Assembly (NCBI RefSeq): GCF_004684935.1
Contig: NZ_SRJD01000017.1
Span: 19,141-83,140, forward strand
Length of the DNA: 64,000 nt
Direction of reading: 5' to 3'
DNA from: Sporolactobacillus shoreae
GTDB taxonomy: Bacteria > Bacillota > Bacilli > Bacillales > Sporolactobacillaceae
The notes under the pieces were generated by a model. It saw only the letters and a list, made by a program, of their open reading frames with translations, was not told the origin of the DNA and ran no database searches. Position numbers and translations under genes: made by a program. Shown here one piece after another: positions 18,098-26,622 of this stretch. The first letter of the stretch is position 1; each line of letters begins with the position of its first letter.

Positions 18098-18120
18098 ATA
18101 TAAGTAGCCTATACTTATAT
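18098..18120 (+). promoter_or_regulatory. 23-bp palindrome over the -10 of the MerR-like gene
   Basis: Perfect 9-bp arms ATATAAGTA and TACTTATAT around GCCTA. A possible -10, TATACT (18110-18115), overlaps the right arm. This is likely the operator of the DNA-binding protein encoded at 18138 (autoregulation), which is inference from position. Confidence 0.65.
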
Positions 18121-18137
18121 GGAAACGGGGCATGGCG

Positions 18138-18674
18138 ATGCGATCCAGGCGAGAAAATATCGGTTACTTTACCAAGACGGTCTCTGACAAATTGCAAATC
18201 ACTCTGAGCAAACTGAGGCGGCTGACGCAGGCTCTTGAGAAACAAGGGTATACATTTACACGCAACAAAAGCAATCAGCGAATCTATTTCGGATCGGACA
18301 TCCAAACCTTGCAGCAAATGATTACCCAGATACGGAAGGGACGCACGGTTGAAGCGGCTGCAGGCGAAGTGTTGAGCCAGAATAGCGACATGCCCCAGAC
18401 GACAACTGAAGAAAACCCGTCCGTTTTCGAATGGGACGAGCCCGAAATCACAGGGAGCGGCATCTCACTTTCCGCCTCCCAGTTCCGGTTAATGGTGGAA
18501 CAGGTTGCCGCGACAGCCGCGGAGAAAACAGCTGAAGAAGTTGTCAGAAAGTACGATCATGAAATGGAGCGGCGCATTGAGTTGAGGGACCGGGAACTGA
18601 TGACCCGGCTTAGGGAAATGAGCGAAGCGGGTAGAAAGAAGAAGGGCTGGCTATCCCGCGTGATCCGGCATTGA
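18138..18674 (+). CDS. MerR/RacA-like DNA-binding protein with coiled coil (DUF3967-like)
   Basis: 178 residues. The first ~65 residues read as a MerR-type winged helix: GYFTKTVSDKLQITLSKLRRLTQALEKQGYTFTRNKSNQRIY followed by FGSDIQTLQQMI. The middle is acidic and low in structure, and residues ~120-165 form a long charged coiled coil (EKTAEEVVRKYDHEMERRIE..). The end, GRKKKGWLSRVI, is basic. Such proteins are frequent on plasmids and mobile segments, and RacA, with the same layout, anchors DNA. GGGG spaced 7 bases favours ATG 18138 over ATG 18132. It sits beside two pseudogenes, which fits a formerly mobile segment. Confidence 0.75.
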   Translation: MRSRRENIGYFTKTVSDKLQITLSKLRRLTQALEKQGYTFTRNKSNQRIYFGSDIQTLQQMITQIRKGRTVEAAAGEVLSQNSDMPQTTTEENPSVFEWDEPEITGSGISLSASQFRLMVEQVAATAAEKTAEEVVRKYDHEMERRIELRDRELMTRLREMSEAGRKKKGWLSRVIRH

Positions 18675-18699
18675 TCGATCTGTTGTCTGATCACTGAAT

Positions 18700-18738
18700 G
18701 AAAAAAAGAGAACCTGGGACTTCTCAGGTTCATTTTTT
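18700..18738. terminator. Bidirectional terminator
   Basis: GAACCTG pairs with CAGGTTC (18710-18731) with A-run before and T-run after, serving the converging genes on both sides. Confidence 0.85.
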
Positions 18739-19021
18739 AATTGTGACCCATATACTCCAATTTTTGATACTCTTTCACCCGGTCAAATTGCGCACGGGCG
18801 TAGGAGCAGGAAGGGATGACTTTTTTATCTTCTCTAATGGCCTTGTCAATGACCGCTTGAATCAGCTGCTGCGCCAATTTCTGACCCCTGTATTTAGGAT
18901 CGACAAATGTATGGTCGATGCTTAGAACAGAATCGGACGGCCAGGTAAAGGTCACCTCAGCAATCTCGGAGCCCTCATCATCTGTAATAAAGTACCTGTC
19001 TTTGCCTTCAAGCATTTCCAT
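18737..19021 (-). CDS. Small GNAT-fold acetyltransferase (YjdJ-like)
   Basis: 94 residues, the length of the short GNAT proteins of the YidJ/YjdJ type. VLSIDHTFVDPKYRGQKLAQQLIQAVIDKA contains the acetyl-CoA pyrophosphate loop (Y-R-G-Q-K-L-A) and its following helix, and KVIPSCSYARAQF is a typical beta-strand/cysteine segment of this subfamily. GGAGGA precedes ATG 19021. The acceptor substrate is unknown. Confidence 0.85.
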   Translation of the reverse strand: MEMLEGKDRYFITDDEGSEIAEVTFTWPSDSVLSIDHTFVDPKYRGQKLAQQLIQAVIDKAIREDKKVIPSCSYARAQFDRVKEYQKLEYMGHN

Positions 19022-19236
19022 GATCTTGTCCTCCTATATGTGCTGCTTACCTTGTATTATTATTTCGACCTTGAGTTATTAAAAACCTGCACAAAATAAG
19101 GAAAATCATGTCAAAAAAGCCCCCCTGAATATCATTTTTCATGGATCGTGATTGTTTCCGTGGTTTGTCCGGAAACGATGCGGCTGGTATAATGGCTGTA
19201 TCATAAGGGATGTCGGATGATTTGGGAGGAAAGCGC

Positions 19237-19824
19237 ATGATTGTCTACGAAAATAACGAGAAAAGTCTGAGCGCTTTTGCTCTGGATTCGGAACACTGGG
19301 ATGATTTCGTCACACTTTTTGGCGAAAAAGGAGCCTGTGGCGGTTGCTGGTGCATGAGTTGGAGACTAAAAAAATCCGATTTCGATGCTAATAAAGGGGA
19401 AAACAATAAACAGAGCATAAAAAGCCTTGTCGATGCAGGACGGCCTGTCGGCGTGCTACTCTACCAAGGAAAAGAGCCAATCGGCTGGTGTGCTGCGGCG
19501 CCCAGGGAAGAATACCTCAGACTTGAGAAATCAAGAATTTTTAGGAGACTGGATGAGCTGCCAGTCTGGTCGGTCAGTTGTTTTTTTATTGCCAAACCCT
19601 TCAGAAGACAGGGATTGTCGCTCGAGCTGATTTATGCCGCAGTTAATTTTTGCAAGCTTCACGGTGCGGAAACGGTCGAAGCTTACCCTGAACTCCCGTA
19701 TGGGGATAAAGTTCCCGGCGCTTTTCTATGGACAGGAATCCCCGCTTCTTTTGAGAAAGCGGGATTCGTGGAAACGGTACACCGATCCAAATGGAAGCGG
19801 ATGATGAGGTTTCAGGTAAACTAA
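19237..19824 (+). CDS. GNAT family N-acetyltransferase
   Basis: 195 residues. The N-terminal motif GACGGCWCMSWRL, with three cysteines, and EPIGWCAAAPREEY place it in a distinct GNAT subgroup. VSCFFIAKPFRRQGLSLELIYAAV is the acetyl-CoA-binding loop and helix, and GFVETVHRSKWKRMMRF is the usual C-terminal strand. GGGAGGAAAG lies before ATG 19237, so this start is preferred over ATG 19210. No substrate can be assigned. Confidence 0.85.
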   Translation: MIVYENNEKSLSAFALDSEHWDDFVTLFGEKGACGGCWCMSWRLKKSDFDANKGENNKQSIKSLVDAGRPVGVLLYQGKEPIGWCAAAPREEYLRLEKSRIFRRLDELPVWSVSCFFIAKPFRRQGLSLELIYAAVNFCKLHGAETVEAYPELPYGDKVPGAFLWTGIPASFEKAGFVETVHRSKWKRMMRFQVN

Positions 19825-19830
19825 CGAAAT

Positions 19831-19878
19831 AAAATAAGGCAGGCATCGGATCACTAGATGTCTGCCCTATTTTTGTTG
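19831..19878. terminator. Bidirectional terminator between GNAT gene and arsM
   Basis: AATAAGGCAGGCATC pairs with GATGTCTGCCCTATT (two imperfect positions) around a 9-base loop, flanked by A-run and T-run. Confidence 0.85.
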
Positions 19879-19897
19879 TGTGATTTGTTATTAAAGA

Positions 19898-20701
19898 TTA
19901 CCGCTTATTTGCCTGAATGGTTGAGGAAACAATATAATTCTGGATCCCCACGCCCGGAATCCAATCTTTAATAAATTCTTTCGACGCATCTTTAGGCCGG
20001 ATGTCAATGTCTTTAAAGCCTGCATCCGCGAGCATCTTCTCCAGATCAGCGATTGAGGAGGCACCCGAGACACATCCGGAATAGGAGACGTCCAGATCGT
20101 TTTTAATTTCCACTGGCAATTCTGCAGTAAGGACGACATCAGAAATGGCGAGGCGCCCGCCGTTTTTTAAGACACGATAAGCCTCTTTAAAAACCTGCTG
20201 TTTATCCGGTGACAGATTGATAACACAATTAGAGATAATGGCGTCAATTACCTGATCGGCAACTGGTAAATGTTCAATTTCACCTAAACGGAAATCAACC
20301 TGATGATAATTACCGCTTTCTGCGTTCCAGCGCGCCTTGCTAACCATTTCAGGGGTCATATCCACTCCGATTACTTGGCCTTCGGAGCCGACCTGACGGG
20401 CAGCGAGGAAACAATCAAACCCTGCTCCGCTGCCGAGATCCAGTACATGTTCCCCGGACTTTAAAGAAGCGATCACCTGCGGATTGCCGCAGCCTAGACC
20501 AAGATTGGCGCCTTTGGGTACGGCTGCAAGCTCTTCATCGGAATAGCCGAGTTTGGACGAGACGCTTTGGGAATCATTTGACGTGCACAGACATCCTTTG
20601 CTGGTAGAACAGCAGTCTGAGCCTGAACTGACATCCTGCAAGGCAATTTGCTTATAACGATGGCGCACATTCTGTCTAATCTGATCGTTGGAAATACTCA
20701 A
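19898..20701 (-). CDS. arsM: Arsenite S-adenosylmethionine methyltransferase
   Basis: Methylates As(III) to volatile or excreted methylarsenicals. 267 residues. The SAM-binding motif is VLDLGSGAGFDCF at about 87-99. Three cysteines of the ArsM arsenite site are Cys71 (NLGLGCGNP), Cys159 (SNCVINLSPDK) and Cys210 (YSGCVSGA), and an extra Cys-rich segment (DCCSTSKGCLC, 29-39) precedes the core. No arsR, arsB or arsC lies next to it, so it is an isolated arsenic gene in this window. The start is ATG 20701. Confidence 0.94.
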   Translation of the reverse strand: MSISNDQIRQNVRHRYKQIALQDVSSGSDCCSTSKGCLCTSNDSQSVSSKLGYSDEELAAVPKGANLGLGCGNPQVIASLKSGEHVLDLGSGAGFDCFLAARQVGSEGQVIGVDMTPEMVSKARWNAESGNYHQVDFRLGEIEHLPVADQVIDAIISNCVINLSPDKQQVFKEAYRVLKNGGRLAISDVVLTAELPVEIKNDLDVSYSGCVSGASSIADLEKMLADAGFKDIDIRPKDASKEFIKDWIPGVGIQNYIVSSTIQANKR

Positions 20702-20736
20702 GTTGGAACACTCCTTTATTAGTTTACTGAGTGGTA

Positions 20737-20760
20737 ATATATTCGTATATGCTTATATAA
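20737..20760 (-). promoter_or_regulatory. Possible ArsR-type operator upstream of arsM
   Basis: An imperfect, A/T-rich inverted repeat of ATAT arms around TCGTATATGCTT lies 35-60 bases before arsM. ArsR/SmtB sites are imperfect repeats of this sort, but the match is only by eye. Confidence 0.3.
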
Positions 20761-20936
20761 CATTATATTTATATTATCATTCATTTATACAAGGATCAAT
20801 TATTGTCATGGAATATTCAGGTATTTTTTCATAAATTGACAGCATTGCAAGTTCCCCGATATAACTGTAAGATAGTAGATAATTTTAATAAACATTCTCT
20901 TTTCAAACGATGAATTCATCCAACGGAGTGAGCAAT

Positions 20937-22484
20937 ATGTCCAAAAAAAAGAAGTTTGCATGGGCCGCCGCGTTAACAGGAGCGACAGCCGCCGCGTTGA
21001 CAGCCGGCATGTACCTGAGGCAGGAAGTTGTTAAACGAAGGCCTTTCATGATCGAAGAAGCGACGATTTCTGAAATGCAGAAGGCGATGAAAACAGGACA
21101 GGTCACATCAAAAGATCTCGTCCAGATGTACCTGGACCGGATTGAGAATTTTGACAAGAGCGGTCCGAAGTTAAATTCAATTCTCGAAATCAACCCTGAA
21201 GCGCTTCATGAAGCGGAAGCAAGCGACGTGAAACGGTCGGTTAATCCAGATGTCGGTCCGCTATTTGGCGTACCCCTTATTATCAAGGATAACATCGAAA
21301 CTGAAAGCCCGATGCATACGACAGCAGGCTCCGTCGCCCTTGCCGGGAATCAGCCGGAAAAAGATGCTTTTGTGGTCAGTCAGCTTAGAAAAGCCGGAGC
21401 GATCATTCTGGGTAAAGCCAATCTGACCGAGTTCGCCAACTTTATTGCTGAAGATATGCCGAATGGTTACAGTTCGCTTGGCGGACAGGTACTTAATCCA
21501 TACGGCGCTTCGTTTGATGTCGGCGGTTCAAGCGCAGGGACCGGTGCCGCGGTCGCCGCAAACCTTGCGGCTGCAGGCGTCGGAACAGAAACTTCCGGTT
21601 CTATTCTCAGTCCGGCATCTTCAAATTCACTAGTGGGCATCAAACCAACAGTGGGCGCTGCCAGCCGCAGTGGTATTATTCCGCTCGCCCACAGCCAGGA
21701 TACCCCAGGACCGATGGCGCGCACTGTAAGGGATGCTGTGCTCCTGTTCAATGGCATGACCGGCGTCGATGAAGATGATGAAGAAACGGTCTGGAGCCAG
21801 GGCGATGTACAAAAAGATTACACTGTTTATCTCAAGCACGGAGGATTAAAGGGTGCTCGTCTGGGAATTGACCGAAATTATCTGGAATCTCTGAGCGACG
21901 AGCAAGTGAAATTAATCAATCAGGCTTTGGACGTGATGAAGGAGAAAGGGGCAACTATTCTGGATCCTGTGGTCATCTCATCAACGGAAACTCTGGAAAA
22001 TCGTGAGTCATCGGTCATGTACCGTGAATTTAAATTTGACATCAACCGGTATCTTAAGAAATTGCCTGCGGATTCCCCAGTTCACAGTCTGTCAGATGTC
22101 ATTAAGTACAACAAAGAACACGCGGATACCGCTTTACACTATGGACAGGCCATACTGGAAAAATCAGAAGCGCTGAGCGCCGATCTGGGAGAGCGCCAAT
22201 ATCTTGCCGACCGGGCGGATGATATCCGCCTTTCGCGCAAAGAAGGTATTGATGCCGTACTGAAGGCACGCCATCTGGATGCATTGATTTTCGCCAACTA
22301 TCTTGGCTGTGATATTGCGGCAAAAGCGGGATATCCGTCGATTACAGTTCCCGCCGGCTACACAAGTGAAGGAGAACCTGTCGGCGTGACCTTCACCGGA
22401 CTCGCTTTCAGTGAACCGAAGTTGATTGAATTGGCCTATGCGTTTGAACAGGCGACAAATCATCGGAAACCTCCTGTTCTATAA
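20937..22484 (+). CDS. Amidase-signature family hydrolase, membrane-anchored
   Basis: Hydrolyses an amide bond of unknown substrate by the Ser-cisSer-Lys mechanism. A basic N-terminus and a hydrophobic helix (FAWAAALTGATAAALTAGMYL) suggest membrane anchoring or export. GVPLIIKDNI carries the catalytic lysine, and the glycine/serine-rich stretch DVGGSSAGTGAA followed by GTETSGSI carries the cis-serine and nucleophile. 515 residues is normal for the family. GGAGTGAG precedes ATG 20937, preferred over ATG 20910. Confidence 0.9.
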   Translation: MSKKKKFAWAAALTGATAAALTAGMYLRQEVVKRRPFMIEEATISEMQKAMKTGQVTSKDLVQMYLDRIENFDKSGPKLNSILEINPEALHEAEASDVKRSVNPDVGPLFGVPLIIKDNIETESPMHTTAGSVALAGNQPEKDAFVVSQLRKAGAIILGKANLTEFANFIAEDMPNGYSSLGGQVLNPYGASFDVGGSSAGTGAAVAANLAAAGVGTETSGSILSPASSNSLVGIKPTVGAASRSGIIPLAHSQDTPGPMARTVRDAVLLFNGMTGVDEDDEETVWSQGDVQKDYTVYLKHGGLKGARLGIDRNYLESLSDEQVKLINQALDVMKEKGATILDPVVISSTETLENRESSVMYREFKFDINRYLKKLPADSPVHSLSDVIKYNKEHADTALHYGQAILEKSEALSADLGERQYLADRADDIRLSRKEGIDAVLKARHLDALIFANYLGCDIAAKAGYPSITVPAGYTSEGEPVGVTFTGLAFSEPKLIELAYAFEQATNHRKPPVL

Positions 22485-22534
22485 GCTTTTTAGTAAACTT
22501 TTACAAACTTCATCTACTTAATCTGGGCACCTTT

Positions 22535-22574
22535 CTCATTCATCCTGCATACACTGGAAAACGAGATGAATGAG
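22535..22574 (+). promoter_or_regulatory. Leader hairpin reaching into the ribosome-binding site of the ferritin-like gene
   Basis: CTCATTCATC (22535-22544) pairs perfectly with GATGAATGAG (22565-22574). The last bases of the right arm are the start of the GAGGAGG ribosome-binding site (22572-22578), so the hairpin could restrain translation. Confidence 0.55.
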
Positions 22575-22586
22575 GAGGTTAAGAAC

Positions 22587-23024
22587 ATGATGGAGGGATT
22601 CAGGCCCGCTGACCCGGGGATGAACGGCCAGTTGATTGAACGGCTCAGGACTGCGATCACAGGTGAATATAATGCGATTCACTGTTATGAAGTACTGATG
22701 AATCAAGCTCGGACGGATCATGAACGGCGGCGGATCAGCGAGATTCGCGGCGACGAGATGCACCATTTCCAAGTGTTTTCCTCTCTGTATCAGCAAATGA
22801 CGGGGGAAACTTATCAACCTCAGCAGACTGAGGCTTGTCCGAACACCTATATGGAAGGACTTCGCCACGCGATTGAAGATGAACAGAATACCGTGGATTT
22901 TTATATGGAAACTGGCGATATGGCAACCAATGAGCAGATCAAATCCATTTTTTACCGGATTGCCAAAGATGAGCAGAATCACGCTGTATGGTTCTTATAC
23001 TTTTACGCGCTGAGCAGACGATGA
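22587..23024 (+). CDS. Ferritin-like / rubrerythrin-type di-iron protein
   Basis: 145 residues forming a four-helix bundle. Candidate iron ligands are in ITGEYNAIHCYE, RGDEMHHFQ, AIEDEQNTVDFY and AKDEQNHAVW, the paired E-x-x-H-like pattern of ferritin-like domains; no rubredoxin domain is attached. Members protect against peroxide or store iron, and a related B. subtilis protein (YhjR) is spore-associated. GAGGAGG lies 8 bases before ATG 22587, preferred over ATG 22566. Role is by family only. Confidence 0.85.
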   Translation: MMEGFRPADPGMNGQLIERLRTAITGEYNAIHCYEVLMNQARTDHERRRISEIRGDEMHHFQVFSSLYQQMTGETYQPQQTEACPNTYMEGLRHAIEDEQNTVDFYMETGDMATNEQIKSIFYRIAKDEQNHAVWFLYFYALSRR

Positions 23025-23027
23025 AAA

Positions 23028-23074
23028 ATAAGCAGACAGGAAACTGAAGTCAGTTTTCCTGTCTGCCTTCTTTT
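23028..23074. terminator. Strong bidirectional terminator
   Basis: AAGCAGACAGGAAA pairs with TTTTCCTGTCTGC around CTGAAGTCAG, with flanking A- and T-runs; it separates the ferritin-like gene from rarD. Confidence 0.9.
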
Positions 23075-23085
23075 AGAAATGAAAA

Positions 23086-24054
23086 TTATCGACGCTCAGA
23101 ACGAACAGCGCTGTTTACTTGAAGCGAACGTTTTCTGAAATTCAGCCCCGACAATGAGAAGACTAAAAGCCCGAGCCAGATAAATGAGAACGAGACAACC
23201 TGGACTAGCGTAAAGGGTTCTCTGTAAATTGTAATTCCGATAATCAGGGAAAGCGTAGGCGTAATATACTGAAAAAAACCGATCATGGTCAGGGAAATGC
23301 GCTGCGCCCCTTCGGCAAAAAAGAGCAGGGGTACAGCCGTGACAATGCCAGTTCCAATAAGTAGTATCGTTTTCAGGACAGAACCGTTTGCAAAGGCGGC
23401 CGTCCCGGAAATCTGGACATGAATCAGATAAAAGAGGGCGACAGGCGTTACAAAAAGGGTTTCAAAGGTCAGTTCAACCGAAGGATCAAGTGTAATCAGC
23501 TTCTTGGTCAGTCCGTAGAAACCAAAAGAGAAGGCGAGCGAGAGAGCAATCAGCGGAAGCTGGCCGAATTCAAAAGTCTGAACGAGAACACCGGCTGCCG
23601 CAAGGGAAACCGCCACAACCTGCCAGACGGTCAGTTTTTCCTTCAAAATCAAAATGCCCAGCATGATGCTGACAAGCGGATTAATGTAATAGCCCATGCT
23701 TGATTCAACAATATGTCCATTGGTCACAGCCCAGATATACATAAACCAGTTCAGACTGATCAGTACTGCTGCAGCAATAACAAGAAGAAGATTGCGCGGG
23801 CTGAGAAATAAATCTTTCAATTTTTTCAGAGAGGCGTTCAATTTTCCGGTAACCCAGAGAAGGCCGATCATAAATATCAACGCCCAGAAAATCCGGTGCG
23901 TAAGAATTTCAAAAGCCGGCACCTTGTTCAGAGGAATCCAGTACAGGGGAAAAAGCCCCCAGAGCAGATAGGCTAAAATCGCATAGATCGCGCCTGTTTT
24001 CTTATTATTGTTCACTGATTTTAGTTCAGCTGATGATGGTAAATCACTGTTCAC
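23086..24054 (-). CDS. rarD: EamA family transporter RarD
   Basis: A 322-residue inner-membrane protein with ten hydrophobic helices. The N-terminal block GAIYAILAYLLWGLFPLYW and HRIFWALIFM, and the middle block NWFMYIWAVTNGHIVESSMGYYINPLVSI, are characteristic of RarD and separate it from other EamA proteins. The transported compound is not known (the name comes from chloramphenicol sensitivity in other bacteria). The start is GTG 24054, whose ribosome-binding site is weak (GAGAGG about 14 bases away). Confidence 0.92.
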   Translation of the reverse strand: MNSDLPSSAELKSVNNNKKTGAIYAILAYLLWGLFPLYWIPLNKVPAFEILTHRIFWALIFMIGLLWVTGKLNASLKKLKDLFLSPRNLLLVIAAAVLISLNWFMYIWAVTNGHIVESSMGYYINPLVSIMLGILILKEKLTVWQVVAVSLAAAGVLVQTFEFGQLPLIALSLAFSFGFYGLTKKLITLDPSVELTFETLFVTPVALFYLIHVQISGTAAFANGSVLKTILLIGTGIVTAVPLLFFAEGAQRISLTMIGFFQYITPTLSLIIGITIYREPFTLVQVVSFSFIWLGLLVFSLSGLNFRKRSLQVNSAVRSERR

Positions 24055-24193
24055 TGCATATCCACAACCTCTCTGAATTGTTTACCCCGGAATGGTTCGA
24101 GTATACTTAAAAAGCAATATTTAGTATTGTAATTGAAATGCGGCGTAATGAAAAGAAATAAAGACTTCGAATCTTTGAAAGAAGGATCATTTA

Positions 24194-25027
24194 TTGGTTT
24201 CTAAAAGAAAAGCGGGAATTGACGTGGGCGGGACATTGATTAAAGCCGCTATCCTAGATAAGAACGGGTTGAACTTTCAAAGCTTCTTGGAATCAGAGCT
24301 AACGCAATGCGCGGCCTGGCTGAAAGAGAGCTTGGCGGATGCCGAAGTGTGTCTGACAGGCGGCGGCGCATCTCGGCTAAGAGAAAAACTTCTTCCGAAC
24401 AATGTCAGGATCATTTCGGAATTTGAAGCGACATGTATCGGAGTACGCGATCTTCTCGATAAGGAACCCGGAGAGACGCCCGATCGATTTATTCTGACCA
24501 ATTGTGGAACAGGAACCTCCATTCATTTTGTGAATGGATTAAACCATAGGCGAATCGGTGGCTCAGGCATTGGCGGAGGGACTTTAGTCGGCCTGTCGGA
24601 ACTTCTGACGGAAGACCATGGATTCGACGCGCTGATACATACTGCGGAAAACGGCAGGAGGGATCATGTCGATCTGACTGTGGCCCGAATCTACGAAGGT
24701 GACGTACCGCCAATCGCAGGCGATTTGACTGCCAGTAATTTCGGTCTGGCTGCCCGGGAAGTTAAGGGGATCACTGATGCGGACAAGGTGGCATCGGTCA
24801 TTGGCCTTGTTGCCGAAACTGTGACAACGCTCAGTCTGTTTGCGGCGGAAAAAGAAAACGTTCAAACAGTTGTGTACATTGGCAGCTCATTTGCCGGAAA
24901 TCCGGCCATGAGGGAAATTGTGATGGCTTACAGCAAACTGCGCGGCATTGTGCCAATAATCCCTAAAAGCGGACAATTCAGCGGAGCCATTGGTGCACTA
25001 CTGTCACTTGAGAAAAATGATCGATAA
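24194..25027 (+). CDS. coaW: Type II pantothenate kinase
   Basis: Phosphorylates pantothenate, the first step from pantothenate to CoA. It is an ASKHA-fold kinase with GIDVGGTLIKAAI as the phosphate-1 loop at residues 8-20, LTNCGTGTSIHFV and RIGGSGIGGGTLVGL as further nucleotide-binding motifs. 277 residues matches Staphylococcus/Bacillus CoaW. The start is TTG 24194 with GAAGGAT upstream. Type II kinases are usually insensitive to feedback by CoA. Together with panC and panD 6 kb away it supplies the CoA used by the acyl-CoA genes in this window. Confidence 0.93.
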   Translation: MVSKRKAGIDVGGTLIKAAILDKNGLNFQSFLESELTQCAAWLKESLADAEVCLTGGGASRLREKLLPNNVRIISEFEATCIGVRDLLDKEPGETPDRFILTNCGTGTSIHFVNGLNHRRIGGSGIGGGTLVGLSELLTEDHGFDALIHTAENGRRDHVDLTVARIYEGDVPPIAGDLTASNFGLAAREVKGITDADKVASVIGLVAETVTTLSLFAAEKENVQTVVYIGSSFAGNPAMREIVMAYSKLRGIVPIIPKSGQFSGAIGALLSLEKNDR

Positions 25028-25113
25028 TAAAAGCTATGTTTAAATTCAATGTTGAGTTTGCCTCTCCTTTGATTGGAGCGGAAAACAACAGACAAGTTAG
25101 CAAAGCCAAATGT

Positions 25114-25139
25114 AAAAAAGCCCTGACAAAAATCAGGGC
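25114..25139 (-). terminator. Terminator of the YitT-family gene
   Basis: Perfect GCCCTGA / TCAGGGC stem; on the minus strand it is followed by TTTTTT. Confidence 0.88.
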
Positions 25140-25155
25140 GTGGACTGTTGATCTG

Positions 25156-26043
25156 TCAGTCTTGTGCTTTGTCCAGTTTATTAGGAGAAGATTTTGGATA
25201 TGAGAATCCTTCGCCAAATACTTCATGGACATCATTGACTGTCACAAAGGCGTCCGGATCGATATCCTTAATTAGATTCTTCAACCGGAACACTTCATTA
25301 TGGCTGACAACACAGTACAGGACGTTCATTTCGCGGCGCGTGAAACCGCCTTTTCCGTCGATCAGAGTCACGCTCCTGTTCAGTGAGCTCATAATTTTTT
25401 CGGCGATCTCATCACTCTTTCTTGAAAAGATCATGAGTGCCTTCCCCGCATAGGCACCTTTCTGAATAATGTCAATCATTCTCGAACCGACATAGACCCC
25501 AACCAGCGTGTACATCATCTGACGATAATCCAGATAAATAATGGATATGATGATGACCGCAGCGTCAATGATCAGCATCGTCTTGCTCATCGCCCACCCG
25601 TATTTCTTGTGTGTGATACGGGCAACGATATCCGAACCACCCGTTGTTCCGCCATACCGGAAGATGATGCCGAGTCCGCCGCCGATGAAAACACCCGCGA
25701 ACAAAGCAGCGAGAAACAAATCATGCGACAGGGAGAAGTTGAAAGTGATCACATGCTGAAAGATGTATAAGAAGAAGGACAGGGAAAAAGTTCCGATGAG
25801 CGTGTAAATAAACTCGTTTCTTCTGAAGAACCGCCACCCTGCAAGGAAAAGTGGAATGTTCAGGACAATGTTGCTGATCGCCGGATCAAAATGAGGAGGT
25901 AGGTTATACAGAATCAGTGTCAGGCCTGTCACTCCACCTTCAGCCAATTGGTTCTTCATGTTAAAATTAACCAGTCCGAAAGCATAGATAGCTGCTCCGA
26001 TCAGGATAAAAAGAATGTTTCTTGCTTTTAAATCAAGTTTCAC
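25156..26043 (-). CDS. YitT family membrane protein (DUF161 plus DUF2179)
   Basis: 295 residues: five to six hydrophobic helices in the first ~200 residues, with GLVNFNMKNQLAEGGVTGLTLIL and FRYGGTTGGSDIVARI (the YitT/DUF161 signature), then a soluble C-terminal domain with IDGKGGFTRREMNVLYCVVSHNEVFRLKNLI (DUF2179). The function of the family is not established. AAAGGA before GTG 26043 supports that start; the longer frame from 26073 would add ten unsupported residues. Confidence 0.9.
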   Translation of the reverse strand: MKLDLKARNILFILIGAAIYAFGLVNFNMKNQLAEGGVTGLTLILYNLPPHFDPAISNIVLNIPLFLAGWRFFRRNEFIYTLIGTFSLSFFLYIFQHVITFNFSLSHDLFLAALFAGVFIGGGLGIIFRYGGTTGGSDIVARITHKKYGWAMSKTMLIIDAAVIIISIIYLDYRQMMYTLVGVYVGSRMIDIIQKGAYAGKALMIFSRKSDEIAEKIMSSLNRSVTLIDGKGGFTRREMNVLYCVVSHNEVFRLKNLIKDIDPDAFVTVNDVHEVFGEGFSYPKSSPNKLDKAQD

Positions 26044-26151
26044 TGTGCCACATCCTTTAGAACGTATACGCAATCTATATCATAAGCGTATGATCAGAAT
26101 CCTTCAATAAGGTAATTTGCAGACTGTTGTGGTTTATGCCGGATAACAGCG

Positions 26152-26180
26152 TTTTCACCTCTGTCAAACAGTGGTATGAT
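26152..26180 (+). promoter_or_regulatory. Promoter of the ypjD-dapB-mgsA-cca-birA operon
   Basis: TTTTCA (26152-26157), 17 bases, TATGAT (26175-26180) with TG one base upstream (TGGTATGAT), an extended -10. It is about 100 bases ahead of ypjD. Confidence 0.5.
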
Positions 26181-26281
26181 ATTTTTGTGTCTGGTTTTTA
26201 CAAAGTATTTGTTATGTTTCTTAAACAGTATTGACAAAATCTGAACAGAGATCATGGCCTTACCGGATTGGAGAATTTAAA

Positions 26282-26620
26282 TTGAGCGAAAAAACAATGG
26301 AAAAGATGCAGAAGGACGTTGATGATTACATCGGCCAGTTTAAAGAAGGTTATTTTTCCCCACTGGCTCTGACCGCACGGCTGACAGAGGAACTTGGGGA
26401 ACTAGCCAGAGAAATCAACCATTATTATGGGGAGAAGAAAAAGAAGTCTACAGAATCCGCAAAAACGGTTGAAGAGGAAATGGGGGATCTACTGTTTGTT
26501 GTGATCTGCATGGCAAACAGTTTACATATTGATCTGGGATCGGCGCTTGACCGCGTATTGGACAAGTTCAGTACGCGTGACAAAGACCGCTGGACAAAAA
26601 AGGATGAAGGAGAAAGATAA
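26282..26620 (+). CDS. ypjD: MazG-like nucleotide pyrophosphohydrolase YpjD
   Basis: Hydrolyses nucleoside triphosphates, probably as house-cleaning. 112 residues, all-alpha MazG fold with the metal-binding pattern RLTEELGELAREINH and EEEMGDLLFVVICMAN, and the closing STRDKDRWTKK that is nearly identical to B. subtilis YpjD. That protein starts at the same place as TTG 26282, and GGAG lies about 8 bases before it; the longer frame from 26231 has no conserved content. It is the first gene of the operon and lies 2 bases ahead of dapB. Confidence 0.9.
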   Translation: MSEKTMEKMQKDVDDYIGQFKEGYFSPLALTARLTEELGELAREINHYYGEKKKKSTESAKTVEEEMGDLLFVVICMANSLHIDLGSALDRVLDKFSTRDKDRWTKKDEGER

Positions 26621-26622
26621 AT

